Assembly (NCBI RefSeq): GCF_014323405.1
Contig: NZ_JACRWE010000011.1
Span: forward strand, 1-58,217
DNA: 58,217 bases
Source: Romboutsia faecis
Lineage (GTDB): Bacteria > Bacillota > Clostridia > Peptostreptococcales > Peptostreptococcaceae
Direction of reading: 5' to 3'
Position 1 is the first letter of the stretch. Each line of letters opens with the position of its first letter. The notes beneath the pieces are model-generated. The model was not told the origin of the DNA. It saw nothing but the letters and a program-made list of their open reading frames with translations, and made no database searches. Positions 22,603-33,095 of the stretch are shown here, piece by piece. A program made the translations under genes and the position numbers.

Positions 22603-22677
22603 TGGTGACCCATAGGGGAATCGAACCCCTGTTACCGCCGTGAAAGGGCGGTGTCTTGACCGCTTGACCAATGGGCC
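22603..22677 (-). tRNA. tRNA-Glu (anticodon UUC)
   Basis: 75 nt, acceptor GGCCCAT/ATGGGTC, anticodon loop CTTTCAC (UUC), T loop TTCGATT, encoded CCA. Confidence 0.92.
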
Positions 22678-22683
22678 ATAAAA

Positions 22684-22759
22684 TGGTGATCCATCCGCGA
22701 CTCGAACGCGGGACACCCTGATTAAAAGTCAGGTGCTCTACCGACTGAGCTAATGGATC
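22684..22759 (-). tRNA. tRNA-Lys (anticodon UUU)
   Basis: 76 nt, acceptor GATCCAT/ATGGATC, anticodon loop CTTTTAA (UUU), T loop TTCGAGT, encoded CCA. First gene of the five-tRNA transcript. Confidence 0.92.
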
Positions 22760-22824
22760 ATCTTCTTATGTTTCGCGATTTAATCTTTCGACTTATTTCG
22801 TCATTTCTCTCGCTCACAAATATT

Positions 22825-22853
22825 ATTATATATACTTTTATATATTTCGTCAA
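22825..22853 (-). promoter_or_regulatory. Sigma-A promoter of the tRNA cluster
   Basis: On the minus strand TTGACG (22853-22848), a 17-base spacer and a perfect TATAAT (22830-22825). Placed about 65 bases before tRNA-Lys. The rest of 22760-23036 is AT-rich without further recognisable signals. Confidence 0.85.
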
Positions 22854-23036
22854 CACTTTTTTAAAACTTTTTTTATTTTTTTATTATATTTTTGTAAACC
22901 TAGTAATTTCAATACTTACGTCTTAGTATTTTTATATAAAAAGTTTGATTTTTTAAATTAAATTGCACAATATCCTAAAAAATCTTAATAATAAATTTTA
23001 AGATATTGTGCAAATAGTTATAATTATTTCTAATTT

Positions 23037-24386
<1,350 letters not shown>

Positions 24387-24589
24387 ATATATTTTCAAAC
24401 CTTTTTGATACTTATATAATTTTAATATGTATTTTAATGAAATATATATCTATATAGATATGATTCTTCTTATATTTAATTTTATTCCCTTAATATATTT
24501 GTTTATATTTACTTTTTAGGGATATATATATAACTATAACTCGTACTCAATACATTTTCCCTATTAACTAATTTATATTTTTAAACATT

Positions 24590-24615
24590 AAAAGCAAGCA
24601 TTTCAGCTTGCTTTT
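24590..24615 (-). terminator. Terminator after dnaB
   Basis: Perfect 10-bp stem AAAAGCAAGC/GCTTGCTTTT with a 6-base loop, downstream of dnaB and of the DnaA-box cluster. Confidence 0.65.
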
Positions 24616-24619
24616 TTAC

Positions 24620-24761
24620 TTATCAACACTTATCAACAGACATTCTGTGGACAATGTGGATAATACTTCGTCTAAATTTCAATATTTCCAGATAATTAAT
24701 GATAAATATCCACATAAATAGTTTTTTATAGAAAATTTGTTCTGTGGATATTTGTTGATAT
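24620..24761. promoter_or_regulatory. Cluster of DnaA-box-like 9-mers at the dnaB 3' end
   Basis: Seven 9-mers in 142 bp: TTATCAACA at 24620 and 24630, TGTGGACAA at 24646, a perfect TGTGGATAA at 24655, ATATCCACA at 24706, TGTGGATAT at 24743, TGTTGATAT at 24753 (start positions). The consensus is TTATCCACA. They lie between dnaB and purA, about 22 kb from oriC. Candidate DnaA reservoir or secondary origin-like site. Confidence 0.65.
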
Positions 24762-26089
24762 TACATATCTCTAGCCTTATCTGCAAACTTCTGTACTTCA
24801 CCTAACCATACTAATTCAACAGATCCAGTTTCACCATGTCTATTTTTAGCAATTAGAACTTCACCTATATTCTTACTCTCTGAATCAGGATGATAATATT
24901 CATCTCTATACAAGAACATAACTATATCAGCATCTTGTTCTATCGATCCAGATTCTCTTAAATCCGACAACATCGGTCTATGGTCAGCTCTTTGCTCTGG
25001 TGCACGAGATAACTGAGAAAGAGCAACAACTGGACAATTGAGTTCTTTTGCTATTATTTTTAAAGATCTTGATATTTTAGCTATTTCTTGTTGTCTACTT
25101 TCATTATTACCTTCACCTTCCATTAGTTGAAGATAATCTATAAGTATTAAATCTAATCCTTTTTCTATCTTTAACTTTCTACATTTAGACCTTAACTCTG
25201 ATATTTTTATACCAGGGGTATCATCTATATGTATACTTGCATTAGATAAAACAGCCATAGCGTCTATTATTCTTGGCCAGTCATTTTCATCTAATGTACC
25301 TGTTTTTATCTTCTTTAGTTCAACATGAGATTGAGCTGCTAACATACGCTGTACTAACTGATCTTTAGACATCTCCAAACTAAATACAGCAACAGATGCA
25401 TCACCTTTTAAGGCTGCATTTTGTACTAAATTCAAAGAAAATGCTGTTTTACCCATAGCAGGACGTGCTGCAATTAATATTAAGTCTGTTCTTTGAAGGC
25501 CATTTATCTTTTTATTTAAATCTTTAAATCCTGTGGTTATTCCAGTTACATCACTTTTATTAGTATATAACTTTTCAATCATATCATAAGCATCTACTAA
25601 TACCTCATTAATAGATTTAAAATCATCACTAGCTTTTTCTTGAGATATATCAAAAATTCTTTTTTCTGCTCTTTCTAGTACTTCTTCTACTTTTACAGAA
25701 TTTTCATATCCTAAATTTATTATATCATTAGAAGCTTTTATAAGCTGTCTAAGCACCGACTTTTCCTTTACTATATCTGCATAGTACTTTACATTAGAAG
25801 TCGTTGGCACTATTGTAGAAAGACTTGTTATATAACTTATTCCTCCAACATCATCTAGATGCCCTTGTTTCTTTAGTTCTTCTGTCAAAGTGATTAAATC
25901 TATAGGTTCATTTTTATTACTTAGCTTAAGCATACATTCATAAATAATTTTATGAGCTTCTTTATAAAAGTCACTTGGCCTTATAGTCTCACTCACAGTT
26001 ATTATTGCATCTTTATCTAATAATATAGAACCTAATATAGATTGTTCTGATTCCACACTATGGGGAGGTATTCTCGTTACGTCTTCCAT
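24761..26089 (-). CDS. dnaB: Replicative DNA helicase DnaB
   Basis: 442 residues. DnaB N-terminal domain (RIPPHSVESEQSILGS), linker, and RecA-like ATPase with Walker A ARPAMGKT (208-215), LILIDYLQLM Walker B (about 303-312) and the DnaB hallmark SDLRESGSIEQDAD. Hexameric helicase at the fork; equivalent to B. subtilis DnaC. Loaded by the proteins of 18381-20434. GAGGTGA precedes the ATG; rplI lies 23 bases upstream in the same operon. Confidence 0.96.
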   Translation of the reverse strand: MEDVTRIPPHSVESEQSILGSILLDKDAIITVSETIRPSDFYKEAHKIIYECMLKLSNKNEPIDLITLTEELKKQGHLDDVGGISYITSLSTIVPTTSNVKYYADIVKEKSVLRQLIKASNDIINLGYENSVKVEEVLERAEKRIFDISQEKASDDFKSINEVLVDAYDMIEKLYTNKSDVTGITTGFKDLNKKINGLQRTDLILIAARPAMGKTAFSLNLVQNAALKGDASVAVFSLEMSKDQLVQRMLAAQSHVELKKIKTGTLDENDWPRIIDAMAVLSNASIHIDDTPGIKISELRSKCRKLKIEKGLDLILIDYLQLMEGEGNNESRQQEIAKISRSLKIIAKELNCPVVALSQLSRAPEQRADHRPMLSDLRESGSIEQDADIVMFLYRDEYYHPDSESKNIGEVLIAKNRHGETGSVELVWLGEVQKFADKARDM

Positions 26090-26112
26090 TTATATCACCT
26101 CAAGTATACTGA

Positions 26113-26562
26113 CTATTGTTTTTCTCTTACATCTACTCTTATCTTAGTAATAACTTTTTGATGTATTTTTATTTCAACATTTGTTGAGCCTAAAACTCTT
26201 ATTGGTTCATTTAATAATACTTTTCTCTTATCTACAACAATATCATGTTGTTTCTTTAATTGTTCTGCTATATCTTTAGAAGTTATTGATCCGAATAATC
26301 TTCCACCTTCTCCAGATTTAGAGTATATTACTATATTCATTTCTTCCATTTTCTTACCTAATTCTACTGCAGCTTCATACTCTTTTTGAGCCTTATTTTC
26401 TGCGGCTTTATTCTTTTCGTTTAATTCTTTAACAGCTGTATTATCTGCTACTACTGCCATTTTTTTAGGTAATAAAAAATTTCTTGCGTATCCATCACTT
26501 ACTTCTTTCATTTCTCCTTTTTTACCTGTTCCCTTTACATCTTTTAATAAAATAACCTTCAT
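26113..26562 (-). CDS. rplI: 50S ribosomal protein L9
   Basis: 149 residues, usual length. N-terminal [17 protein letters not shown] and the [12 protein letters not shown] block bind 23S rRNA; a long helix (about 45-75) leads to the C-terminal domain. Starts immediately after the gdpP stop, so the two are co-translated; rplI-dnaB order is usual in Firmicutes. Confidence 0.96.
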   Translation of the reverse strand: MKVILLKDVKGTGKKGEMKEVSDGYARNFLLPKKMAVVADNTAVKELNEKNKAAENKAQKEYEAAVELGKKMEEMNIVIYSKSGEGGRLFGSITSKDIAEQLKKQHDIVVDKRKVLLNEPIRVLGSTNVEIKIHQKVITKIRVDVREKQ

Positions 26563-28557
26563 TTAATCTTCCTCCTGTAAATACTCTTCTATTATTTCAT
26601 ATACTGTTTTATAAGCTTCATTTAAGCTCACATCTTTAAGCTGTGCTCCAGCTATATCTATGTGACCTCCTCCACCTAATTTCTCCATTAAAACTTGCAC
26701 ATTTATATGACCGAAAGATCTTGCACTTATAAATGCAGTATCATCTTTTCTTCCTATTACAAATGATGCCTCTATTCCTTTTACACTTAACAGTTCATCT
26801 GCTGCTTGTGCAATTACAACATTTATATTTTCTATTTCTCTTTCTGAATATGCTAAAGCAATTCTATTATCTATTACTTTTGAATTTTTTATAATATCTG
26901 CTTTTGTTATAAAATCTTGAACATCTGAATTAAACATTTTTTTAACTTCTACTGTGTCTGCTCCCATTTTTCTTAAATAAGATGCTGCTTCAAATGTCCT
27001 AACTCCGGTTTTAAATGCAAAATGTTTTGTATCTAAACTTATACCAGCTAAAAGTCCTTCAGCTGTTATTTTATTTATTTTTACATTTTCCTCCATGTAT
27101 TGAACTAACTCTGTAACCATCTCACAAGTTGAAGATACATAGATCTCATGGAATAATAAAACTGAGTCATTTATAAATTCTACACCTCTTCTATGGTGGT
27201 CTATTACTACAATCTTTTTAGTTAAGCTTAATAGATCCTGACATTCTGTATATGACGGTCTATGAGTATCAACTACTACAACCAATGTATTTCTATTACA
27301 ATTTCTTATGGCCTCATCTTTATTTATAAATATATTTTTATAATATTCTTGACTTTCTAGTCGCTTTACAAATTCATCAATAGATTCGTTCGATGAATCC
27401 AATACTACATTAGCTGACTTATTGCAAGATTTGCATATATCATAAATACCAACGGCAGCTCCCATAGCATCCATATCAGGATATTTATGACCCATTATAT
27501 ATACTTGGTCACTTCCCAAAATAACTTCTCTTAACGCATGACCTATTAGCCTTGATTTAACTTTAGTTGTTTTTTCAACAGCCTTAGATTTCCCTCCATA
27601 AAACGCAAACTTATCCTTTGTTTTTATAACAGCCTGATCTCCACCTCTACCTAGTGCTAAATCAAGTGCACTATTAGCAAGTTTAAAGTTTTCATTTACG
27701 GTATCTCCATCAATTCCTATACCCATACTTATCGTTACTGGTAATCCATTTCCATGATTAATATCTCTAATTTTATCTAAAATAGCAAATTTACTTTCTT
27801 CAATTTCATTTAACTCTTTTTTATTCATAATGAGTATAAACTTATCTTTTGAGGTTCTCTTTAAAGCACCTTTGGTATTAGTTTCTAAAGAAGTTAACAT
27901 TTTTTCTATCTCTAAGTTTATTAGAGGTCTATTTTCTTCACTAGCACTTTTTAAAACTTCATCATATCCATCAACTTGAATTAACATAATTACATTTTTT
28001 TCTTCATTATATTCTTTTTCAAGCTTTAAGTAATCAGTTTTATCTAGCCAGTAAAGCATCATAAGATACTTAGCATTTTTTTCTTGTTCATTTTTTATTA
28101 CGTTATAAACTACTGTATACTGTCTACCCTTATATGTTACCTCTGTATACAATTCCTTATTTTCATTTAATACTTTTCTAAGATTTAAATTCTTTATTAT
28201 ACTATCTATGTTTACACCTAATAAATCAGATGAGTCGGTCATCTTATAAAATTTATTATTGTACCAAGATATTCTTCCATCAAATTCAAGTATACAAAGA
28301 GGTATAGGAAGATTCATTATAGCCTTTTTGGTTGTCTCATCTATATCTAAAGACAAGTTCTGAATATATTTAGTCCATTCTTTCTTTCTTATATTAGCTA
28401 TTCTCCAATTATGAAAGACTATATATATAAAACCAAAGAAAAATAAAAAACCTATATATAAATTATAGAAAAGTAATAATGTACTTGTTATCCCTATAAT
28501 TATTATATATATATTTATTTCCGGCATATTTATTTTAAAACTTGGTTTACTCCTCAT
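26563..28557 (-). CDS. gdpP: Cyclic-di-AMP phosphodiesterase GdpP
   Basis: 664 residues from the ATG at 28557 (AGGAGGG six bases upstream), which also avoids overlap with yybS. Two membrane helices (about 14-50), a PAS-like domain, a degenerate GGDEF domain (about 180-310, no GGDEF motif seen), then DHH/DHHA1: GHKYPDMDAMG (356-366), a VVVDTHRPS strand and VVIDHHRRG, ending with GGGGHIDIAGAQ. Hydrolyses c-di-AMP, controlling osmotic and wall homeostasis. Operon yybS-gdpP-rplI-dnaB. Confidence 0.94.
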   Translation of the reverse strand: MRSKPSFKINMPEINIYIIIIGITSTLLLFYNLYIGFLFFFGFIYIVFHNWRIANIRKKEWTKYIQNLSLDIDETTKKAIMNLPIPLCILEFDGRISWYNNKFYKMTDSSDLLGVNIDSIIKNLNLRKVLNENKELYTEVTYKGRQYTVVYNVIKNEQEKNAKYLMMLYWLDKTDYLKLEKEYNEEKNVIMLIQVDGYDEVLKSASEENRPLINLEIEKMLTSLETNTKGALKRTSKDKFILIMNKKELNEIEESKFAILDKIRDINHGNGLPVTISMGIGIDGDTVNENFKLANSALDLALGRGGDQAVIKTKDKFAFYGGKSKAVEKTTKVKSRLIGHALREVILGSDQVYIMGHKYPDMDAMGAAVGIYDICKSCNKSANVVLDSSNESIDEFVKRLESQEYYKNIFINKDEAIRNCNRNTLVVVVDTHRPSYTECQDLLSLTKKIVVIDHHRRGVEFINDSVLLFHEIYVSSTCEMVTELVQYMEENVKINKITAEGLLAGISLDTKHFAFKTGVRTFEAASYLRKMGADTVEVKKMFNSDVQDFITKADIIKNSKVIDNRIALAYSEREIENINVVIAQAADELLSVKGIEASFVIGRKDDTAFISARSFGHINVQVLMEKLGGGGHIDIAGAQLKDVSLNEAYKTVYEIIEEYLQEED

Positions 28558-28567
28558 TTCTACCCTC

Positions 28568-29524
28568 CTAAGTGGATTTATAGCTTCTAACCTTTCTAAA
28601 ATCAATTATACTATCTAACATCCCTATAAATGATATTCCCATTGTACCAAATAAACCTAAAAGAATTCCTGATACTAGAACATTTTTACCAGTTCCTTGC
28701 TTTAACCATTTTCTAGCGTAGTATATGGATACCGCAACTCCTTGTATTATAAACATGAAGTTAAATACCATTTGTAAATTAAGCATTATTGATTCTATGT
28801 ATAGGCCAATTTTCATAAATCCTAATAATAGAACTATTAAATATAAAACCAAAGATGTTGCCACAGCATTTCCTGGTAAATAAAAGTCTCTAAATGTCGG
28901 CTTTGGTAAATTTATTATTCTTGTTATCCTTAATATAAATACCTCTAAGTAGTATGTTATAAACGATGCAATTAGACCTTGTAAAAATAACATAGTTGGA
29001 GTCATGCTCTTTACAAGAGTTAGAATATCTTCTATCTTAATATTTTTATATAAGTCTACATTCATCTTTTCCATCATTCTCATTTGTTCATTAAATCCAT
29101 TTGTGATTACCTTGCTAAACTCACCGATTAAATCTATATTAAATATAGATTTTGATAACAAGAAAAATATAATCGTACAAACTGTAAATGCAATCATTCC
29201 ACCATATATAGGTTCAAATTTATTACTATTTTCATTATTTATATTATGTTTAGCTATATTACCTATAATTAATCCTGGAACTACATTCATTATGCATATA
29301 TTTATAGAATATATAGGGTCTACACAAAACATAATTACCAAAAAGATAGATATTAATGATAAAAAAGCATATTTCCTTTCACATAAAGTTCCTATAATTG
29401 CAAATGGAACTGGAACTGCTAATGCTAAAATTGCTAGCATAGGAATATATACTGATATTAAAACTAATATTATACCTAATATGACTATCATTGCAGCTTG
29501 CGATAGTCTAAATTTTTTATTCAA
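28568..29524 (-). CDS. YybS-family (DUF2232) membrane protein
   Basis: 318 residues with about eight hydrophobic segments. Start MNKKFRLSQAAMIVILG. The family usually lies directly before gdpP in Firmicutes, as here (10-base gap). Function unknown; the fold resembles S-components of ECF transporters. No ECF ATPase genes are nearby. Confidence 0.85.
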   Translation of the reverse strand: MNKKFRLSQAAMIVILGIILVLISVYIPMLAILALAVPVPFAIIGTLCERKYAFLSLISIFLVIMFCVDPIYSINICIMNVVPGLIIGNIAKHNINNENSNKFEPIYGGMIAFTVCTIIFFLLSKSIFNIDLIGEFSKVITNGFNEQMRMMEKMNVDLYKNIKIEDILTLVKSMTPTMLFLQGLIASFITYYLEVFILRITRIINLPKPTFRDFYLPGNAVATSLVLYLIVLLLGFMKIGLYIESIMLNLQMVFNFMFIIQGVAVSIYYARKWLKQGTGKNVLVSGILLGLFGTMGISFIGMLDSIIDFRKVRSYKST

Positions 29525-29530
29525 TTAGAA

Positions 29531-29851
29531 TCACTCCTTATTGTCCATGTGTTTTTTTAGATTAGATAAATCACCGTACCAACTTTCAATACTATGTTCT
29601 TCTTTTATTCCTATTTTTATCTTTTCTTTGATTTTGTAATCTATATCTTTAAAACTTATTCCAAGTCTTTTTGCCAAAAGGTATGTAATCATTATAATAT
29701 TTGCTAAAGTGTCTTGTAATGCTTCATCTATTGGTTTTACACCTTTAAATAAAAGATTAAATAAATCACTTACACTCATTAATATTTCATTTTTCATCCA
29801 TTCTATTATCTTTACATTTTTAGTAATCTCAGAACCTTTATCAAATCTCAC
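29531..29851 (-). CDS. MazG-like family protein
   Basis: 106 residues, GTG start with a GGGGGG site. All-helical with a MazG-like centre (DEALQDTLANIIMITYLLAKRLG, shortened here to its key residues Asp/Glu and Asn). MazG proteins hydrolyse NTPs, but this short form has few acidic metal ligands, so activity is uncertain. Common between rpsR and yybS in clostridia. Confidence 0.7.
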   Translation of the reverse strand: MRFDKGSEITKNVKIIEWMKNEILMSVSDLFNLLFKGVKPIDEALQDTLANIIMITYLLAKRLGISFKDIDYKIKEKIKIGIKEEHSIESWYGDLSNLKKHMDNKE

Positions 29852-29925
29852 TAATTTCCCCCCCTTAATATATAAACATTATACCATAATTTATAATATA
29901 TTAAGCAGATAAAATAGATAAACAA

Positions 29926-29949
29926 AAAACGAGCCCTAAGGCTCGTTTT
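29926..29949 (-). terminator. Terminator of the rpsF-ssb-rpsR operon
   Basis: Stem AAAACGAGCC/GGCTCGTTTT with a 4-base loop and T-run on the minus strand. Confidence 0.85.
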
Positions 29950-29965
29950 TTTATTAGACTAAATC

Positions 29966-30193
29966 TTAGTCTAAAGTGTATGGTAAAAGTGCTATGTTTC
30001 TAGCTCTCTTTATTGCAACTGTTAATTCTCTTTGGTGCTTAGCACAAGTTCCAGAGATTCTTCTTGGTAATATTTTACCTCTTTCAGTTACGTATTTTTG
30101 TAATCTTTGAGTGTTTTTGTAATCTATTCTAGCGTCTTTAGAAGCACAGAATTGACAAACTCTCTTTTTCTTACGTCTTTTCTTGTTCATCAT
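29966..30193 (-). CDS. rpsR: 30S ribosomal protein S18
   Basis: 75 residues. Lys/Arg-rich start with Cys residues (CQFCASK), then [15 protein letters not shown] and a C-terminal helix [11 protein letters not shown], the S18 signature. Forms a heterodimer with S6 in the 30S platform. AAGGAGG precedes two consecutive ATGs; the first is used. Confidence 0.96.
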   Translation of the reverse strand: MMNKKRRKKKRVCQFCASKDARIDYKNTQRLQKYVTERGKILPRRISGTCAKHQRELTVAIKRARNIALLPYTLD

Positions 30194-30211
30194 GTTAGTT
30201 CCCCTCCTTTT

Positions 30212-30661
30212 CTAAAATGGTATATCATCATCATCTATCGCTTGGAATCCTTGAGGATCTAATCCTTGTGGCTCAAAGCTAGGTTCAAAAGTCGGTTCTG
30301 AACCTCTAGATTGATCTGGATATGGACTATCCGTTCTATTTCTATTGCTATCTAAGGCTTGTACATTACGAGCACTTACCTTAGTAAAAGTTCTATTTTC
30401 TCCTGTTTGAGATTTATATTGGTCAATTCTTATTGAACCTTGTATAGCAACTAATCTTCCTTTGGAAATATAGTTAGCACAAAATTCAGCAGGTTTTCCC
30501 ATTACCTCTACAGGTATAAAGTCTGTTTCTTTTGTTCCATCTTTTTTAGTATAATCTCTATCGATGGCAACTGAAAATGTAGCAACTGGCGTTCCTGTTC
30601 CAGGAATATATCTAAGTTCAGGATCTCTAGTTAATCTACCGACTAATACAACATGGTTCAT
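30212..30661 (-). CDS. ssb: Single-stranded DNA-binding protein
   Basis: 149 residues. OB fold with MNHVVLVGRLTRDPELRY start, a Gln/Asn/Pro-rich linker and the acidic tail ending DDDIPF that recruits repair and replication proteins. Lies between rpsF and rpsR, the normal Firmicutes order. This is the chromosomal SSB; the element has a separate SSB-like gene. Confidence 0.96.
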   Translation of the reverse strand: MNHVVLVGRLTRDPELRYIPGTGTPVATFSVAIDRDYTKKDGTKETDFIPVEVMGKPAEFCANYISKGRLVAIQGSIRIDQYKSQTGENRTFTKVSARNVQALDSNRNRTDSPYPDQSRGSEPTFEPSFEPQGLDPQGFQAIDDDDIPF

Positions 30662-30698
30662 AAAAACACCATCCTAATTTATAATAAGACTTTAGTTA

Positions 30699-30977
30699 TT
30701 AAGCAACAACTATCATATGTCTTATTACGTTCTCGTTTATCTTTAAGTTTCTGTCTAATTCTTTAGGAACATCAACAGCAGCCTTAAAGTTAACTAATAC
30801 GTAGTGACCTTCGTTGAACTTAGCTATTGGATAAGCTAATTTCTTAGTTCCCCAAACGTCAACGTTAACTACTTCACCAGAAGCAGCAACTACTTCTTTA
30901 ACCTTGTTTATAACCGCTTCTCTTACTTCTTCTTCAGCATTTGGTCTAACAACGTAAACTAATTCGTAATTTTTCAC
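30699..30977 (-). CDS. rpsF: 30S ribosomal protein S6
   Basis: 92 residues, GTG start with GGGAGGTG. KNYELVYVVRPNAEEE start, alpha/beta ferredoxin-like fold, a VNFKAA strand and C-terminal VIRHMIV. First gene of rpsF-ssb-rpsR. The leader contains a GC-rich hairpin (31003-31026) ending in CCG, like S6:S18-binding leaders. Confidence 0.96.
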   Translation of the reverse strand: MKNYELVYVVRPNAEEEVREAVINKVKEVVAASGEVVNVDVWGTKKLAYPIAKFNEGHYVLVNFKAAVDVPKELDRNLKINENVIRHMIVVA

Positions 30978-31001
30978 TATAATTCACCTCCCTTTGGACT
31001 T

Positions 31002-31026
31002 AACGGCTCTGCTTCGCAGAGCAGAG
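31002..31026 (-). promoter_or_regulatory. rpsF leader hairpin (possible S6:S18-binding element)
   Basis: On the minus strand GCTCTGC-GAA-GCAGAGC followed by CCG, about 25 bases before the rpsF start. A second hairpin ATGAGAAT/ATTCTCAT lies just upstream. Known rpsF leaders bind the S6:S18 pair through a CCG next to a hairpin. By analogy this is an autoregulatory element. The rest of 31027-31212 has no recognisable feature. Confidence 0.45.
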
Positions 31027-31214
31027 AAATGAGAATAAATTCTCATACTTGCTTATTTTATCACCATTTAATAAAATTGTCAATTTGAATTTATGTCTTA
31101 TTTTATTATTATTACATATTTTTGGGTTGTAATACGTATAATTTTAACTTTTAATGATAATAATATTGATATATAGCCCCCATAACTTAAATATATTTCA
31201 TCCCAATCTCCCCT

Positions 31215-31244
31215 AAAAAAGGTGGTCATTAGACCACCTTTTTT
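31215..31244 (-). terminator. Terminator after the aminotransferase gene
   Basis: 13-bp stem AAAAAAGGTGGTC/GACCACCTTTTTT with atta loop. Confidence 0.85.
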
Positions 31245-31247
31245 TAT

Positions 31248-32432
31248 TTACATAAATTCTTTTAAAGCAATAGCTAATCTTTTTATACCTTCTACAATTT
31301 TATCTTCTGTCATAGTAGAGTAGTTCATTCTAAAACAATTATATTTGCCTCCATTAGGGAAGAATGCTTCTCCTGACACATATGCCACATTATTCTCTAA
31401 ACACTTTTTAAGTAATTCTGATGCATCTATGTTTTCAGGTAATTCTAACCAGGTAAACAGTCCTCCTGATGGACGTGTAAATTTAACACCTTCTGGAAGT
31501 TCCTCTTCCAAAGTTTTAAGCATCAAATCTCTACGTACTTTATACACAGATTTTATTTTTTCTACGTGAGCATCTAAATCATACATTTCCATAAACTTGT
31601 TAACTTCTCTTTGACTTATTGTAGATGCCTGCAAATCCGCACCCTGTTTTACAATTATAAATTTACTTAAGATTTCTGGAGAAGCACAAGTCCATCCTAA
31701 TCTATATCCTGGACAGAATATTTTTGAAAAGCTCCCCAAATATATAATCAATCCCTTTGTATCTAATGCTTTTAGACATGGTAAAAATCCCTCATCAAAT
31801 CTTAACTCTACATAAGGATTGTCTTCTATAGCAGGTATTTCATACTTATTTATTATTTCTATAAACTTTTTACGTCTTTCTAGCGACCAAGTTCTTCCTG
31901 TTGGATTCTGAAAGTCGGGTATAACATATATCATTTTTACATTTTTAGTTTTTTCTAATATTTCTTCTAACGCTTCCATTATCATACCATTTTCATCAGT
32001 TGGAACTTCTATATATTTAGGTTGATAGGAATTAAATGCATTTATAGCGCCTAAATATGAAGGACTTTCACATAAGATTACATCACCTTTATTAATAAAT
32101 ATTTTTCCGGCAAAATCTAATCCTTGCTGTGATCCATTAGTAATAAGTATATCAACCTTGGATATATTAGTTTTTAACTTATCATTCATCCTTTGAGCTA
32201 TCTTCTCTCTTAATGGTCCATGTCCTTCTGTTGTTGAATATTGCAATGCAGCTCTGCCTTCTTCTTCTAATACCGCAACTGATACCTTCTTCATTTCTTC
32301 AATTGGAAATAATTCAGGCGCTGGCAATCCACCTGCAAAAGATATTACCTCAGGATTCTCAGTAAGTTTTAATAATTCACGAATTTCAGAGCCTTTTATA
32401 TTTTTCATTCTATCAGCAAATTCAACTGGCAT
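31248..32432 (-). CDS. PLP-dependent aminotransferase (class I, LysN/KAT II-like)
   Basis: 394 residues. Starts with FADRMKNIKGSEIRELL, SFAGGLPAPELFP, typical of 2-aminoadipate/aromatic aminotransferases of the MocR-like branch without the DNA-binding domain. PLP lysine in GSFSKIFCPGYRLGW, and PDFQNPTGRTW binds the cofactor Asn. Transfers an amino group between an aromatic or branched amino acid and 2-oxoglutarate; exact substrate unknown. Monocistronic. Confidence 0.85.
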   Translation of the reverse strand: MPVEFADRMKNIKGSEIRELLKLTENPEVISFAGGLPAPELFPIEEMKKVSVAVLEEEGRAALQYSTTEGHGPLREKIAQRMNDKLKTNISKVDILITNGSQQGLDFAGKIFINKGDVILCESPSYLGAINAFNSYQPKYIEVPTDENGMIMEALEEILEKTKNVKMIYVIPDFQNPTGRTWSLERRKKFIEIINKYEIPAIEDNPYVELRFDEGFLPCLKALDTKGLIIYLGSFSKIFCPGYRLGWTCASPEILSKFIIVKQGADLQASTISQREVNKFMEMYDLDAHVEKIKSVYKVRRDLMLKTLEEELPEGVKFTRPSGGLFTWLELPENIDASELLKKCLENNVAYVSGEAFFPNGGKYNCFRMNYSTMTEDKIVEGIKRLAIALKEFM

Positions 32433-32527
32433 GTTATCCCCCCTATAAATTTGTTCCCCTTTTATTTATAAGCATGTCAGTTAAGTTTTAGAACTATTTT
32501 TACTTTATATTAAAAATTTTTTTTATA

Positions 32528-32713
32528 CTATCTATTTACAATTTTCTTTACTCTTTTTTCTAATGTTGGTCTATCTAGCATTATTAGTCTTGAACATTGA
32601 GTGCATTTTATTTTTATATCCATACCCACTCTTGTGATTTCAAATTCTTTACAACCACAAGCATGTTGCTTCTTCAATTCTACTATATCCCCAACTTTTA
32701 AATCTATTGGCAT
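32528..32713 (-). CDS. DUF951 family protein
   Basis: 61 residues. SH3-like start (DLKVGDIVELKKQHACG) with two Cys pairs (CGCKEFEI, CTQC) that probably bind zinc, then LIMLDRPTLEKRVKK. The family is widespread near parAB/rpsF in Firmicutes; function unknown, nucleic-acid binding is plausible. Confidence 0.88.
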   Translation of the reverse strand: MPIDLKVGDIVELKKQHACGCKEFEITRVGMDIKIKCTQCSRLIMLDRPTLEKRVKKIVNR

Positions 32714-32726
32714 AAAATTTCTCCTC

Positions 32727-32990
32727 CTATCCTATTTGTTCTACACTTTTTTTACCATCAGATAGTTTTTGTATTTTAAATATTCCTTTATAATCTACTT
32801 CACTATTTATTAGTATTTCTTTTACCTTATCTATGTCTTCAACTAAAAATCTAATTGATATTCCACAACTAGCAGTTATTTCTCTTGGTGTTGGTAATGT
32901 TGTACATTTTATATTATTTTCGCTTAATATTTTTTCTGTTCTTATTGCATGATGCGTTGAGTTAAATGATACTATATACATTTCATTCAT
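32727..32990 (-). CDS. DUF3343 family protein
   Basis: 87 residues, ferredoxin-like fold. YIVSFNSTHHAIRTEKIL start, then PTPREITASCGISIRF with a conserved Cys. The family is a 'putative Se/S carrier-like' protein that often accompanies yedF, as it does here (gap 105 bases). Supports a selenium- or sulfur-handling role, inferred from company. Confidence 0.85.
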   Translation of the reverse strand: MNEMYIVSFNSTHHAIRTEKILSENNIKCTTLPTPREITASCGISIRFLVEDIDKVKEILINSEVDYKGIFKIQKLSDGKKSVEQIG

Positions 32991-33041
32991 TTTGATGACC
33001 TCTCTTTTATGTAATTTATATTGAAATTATATTTTAATTTA

Positions 33042-33073
33042 AAAGGCTACATATCTTATTATATGTAGCCTTT
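33042..33073 (-). terminator. Terminator after yedF
   Basis: 13-bp stem AAAGGCTACATAT/ATATGTAGCCTTT with 6-base loop. Confidence 0.8.
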
Positions 33074-33095
33074 GTAATAATTATCTTTATGTCTA

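Noticed and set aside
22351..22716. 121-residue open frame on the minus strand
   Set aside because: It runs through four tRNA genes; the tRNAs explain the sequence.
24430..24590. Purine riboswitch before purA
   Set aside because: No conserved P1-P2-P3 core sequence could be found on the minus strand.
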